Source: a virus
IMG/VR virus record: IMGVR_UViG_3300009185_000072
Span: 1-30,107 of that record
Reading direction: 5' to 3' (one strand)
DNA length: 30,107 nt
The translations under genes and the position numbers were made by a program. The notes beneath the pieces are model-generated. The model was not told the origin of the DNA, ran no database searches, and worked only from the letters and a program-made list of their open reading frames with translations. Positions 29,983-30,107 of this stretch are shown piece by piece (the first letter of the stretch is position 1; every line of letters starts with the position of its first letter).

Positions 29983-30107
29983 TTACTTGCCCTTGAGGGC
30001 CTTAAGGATGTCCACGGCCTTCTCGACCTTGGCGGACTTGGCGTTCTTGACGCCAGCGTAGAAGCCGCCGATGAAGCCGATGAGGAGGGAGACGAGGATG
30101 GTGATCA
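29983..30107 (-). CDS. Very small membrane protein, start cut off by one base
   Basis: The frame reads ITILVSLLIGFIGGFYAGVK and ends DILKALKGK at stop 29983-29985. The codon at the window edge is xTG with its first base missing, very likely the start, so the protein would be 41 residues. One hydrophobic helix precedes a basic helix, a common form of short phage membrane proteins. It is close upstream of the lipoprotein. Confidence 0.65.
   Translation of the reverse strand, partial: ITILVSLLIGFIGGFYAGVKNAKSAKVEKAVDILKALKGK

Noticed and set aside
1-30107. Integrase, repressor or attachment site indicating a temperate phage
   Set aside because: No recombinase motifs or CI-like protein were found. 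A gene outside the window cannot be excluded.

Overview
The window looks like most of a small double-stranded DNA tailed phage (or prophage) genome of roughly 55-60% GC, cut at both ends inside genes. Evidence for a phage is a complete lambda-style packaging and head block, followed by a tail block, a replication/recombination block and a lysis-like block. No integrase, repressor, DNA polymerase, tRNA, CRISPR array or transposase was seen. The host cannot be named from the sequence. A lipoprotein with C-terminal membrane helices points weakly to a Gram-negative host. The near absence of Shine-Dalgarno sequences points to a lineage that relies little on them.

Layout on the minus strand, read right to left: 30107-28153 holds small membrane proteins, a lipoprotein, an HExxH protein and a holin-like protein. 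28056-23590 holds an ATP-dependent DNA ligase, a RecE-like nuclease, RecT, a nucleotide-kinase-like protein, a metallophosphoesterase and a winged-helix-like protein. 20207-15192 holds an SF2 helicase, a methyltransferase-like protein, a VRR-NUC nuclease and a primase-helicase, mostly joined by ATGA overlaps. 15191-14867 is a gene-free region with repeated GTATGC/GCATAC words, the best candidate for an origin or packaging site. 14866-7815 holds a DNA-binding-like protein, small and large terminase, a gpW-like joiner, portal, S49 protease, scaffold-like protein and major capsid protein, ending at a strong terminator. 7739-1 holds connector and tail genes in lambda order, a very short tape-measure candidate, four unrecognised tail proteins and a large collagen-containing tail fibre that runs off the left edge.

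One plus-strand operon (20337-23507) sits in the middle: a run of very small genes linked by ATGA/GTGA overlaps, including a tandem helix-turn-helix protein, and ending with a secreted lysozyme-like endolysin. It starts at a divergent promoter region and ends at a convergent hairpin.

The most unusual signal is upstream of start codons. Many genes on both strands carry TCCCGCA a few bases before the start instead of a Shine-Dalgarno sequence, and several also carry AACCYTAC about 17-26 bases before the start. This looks like a shared phage-specific leader or promoter element.
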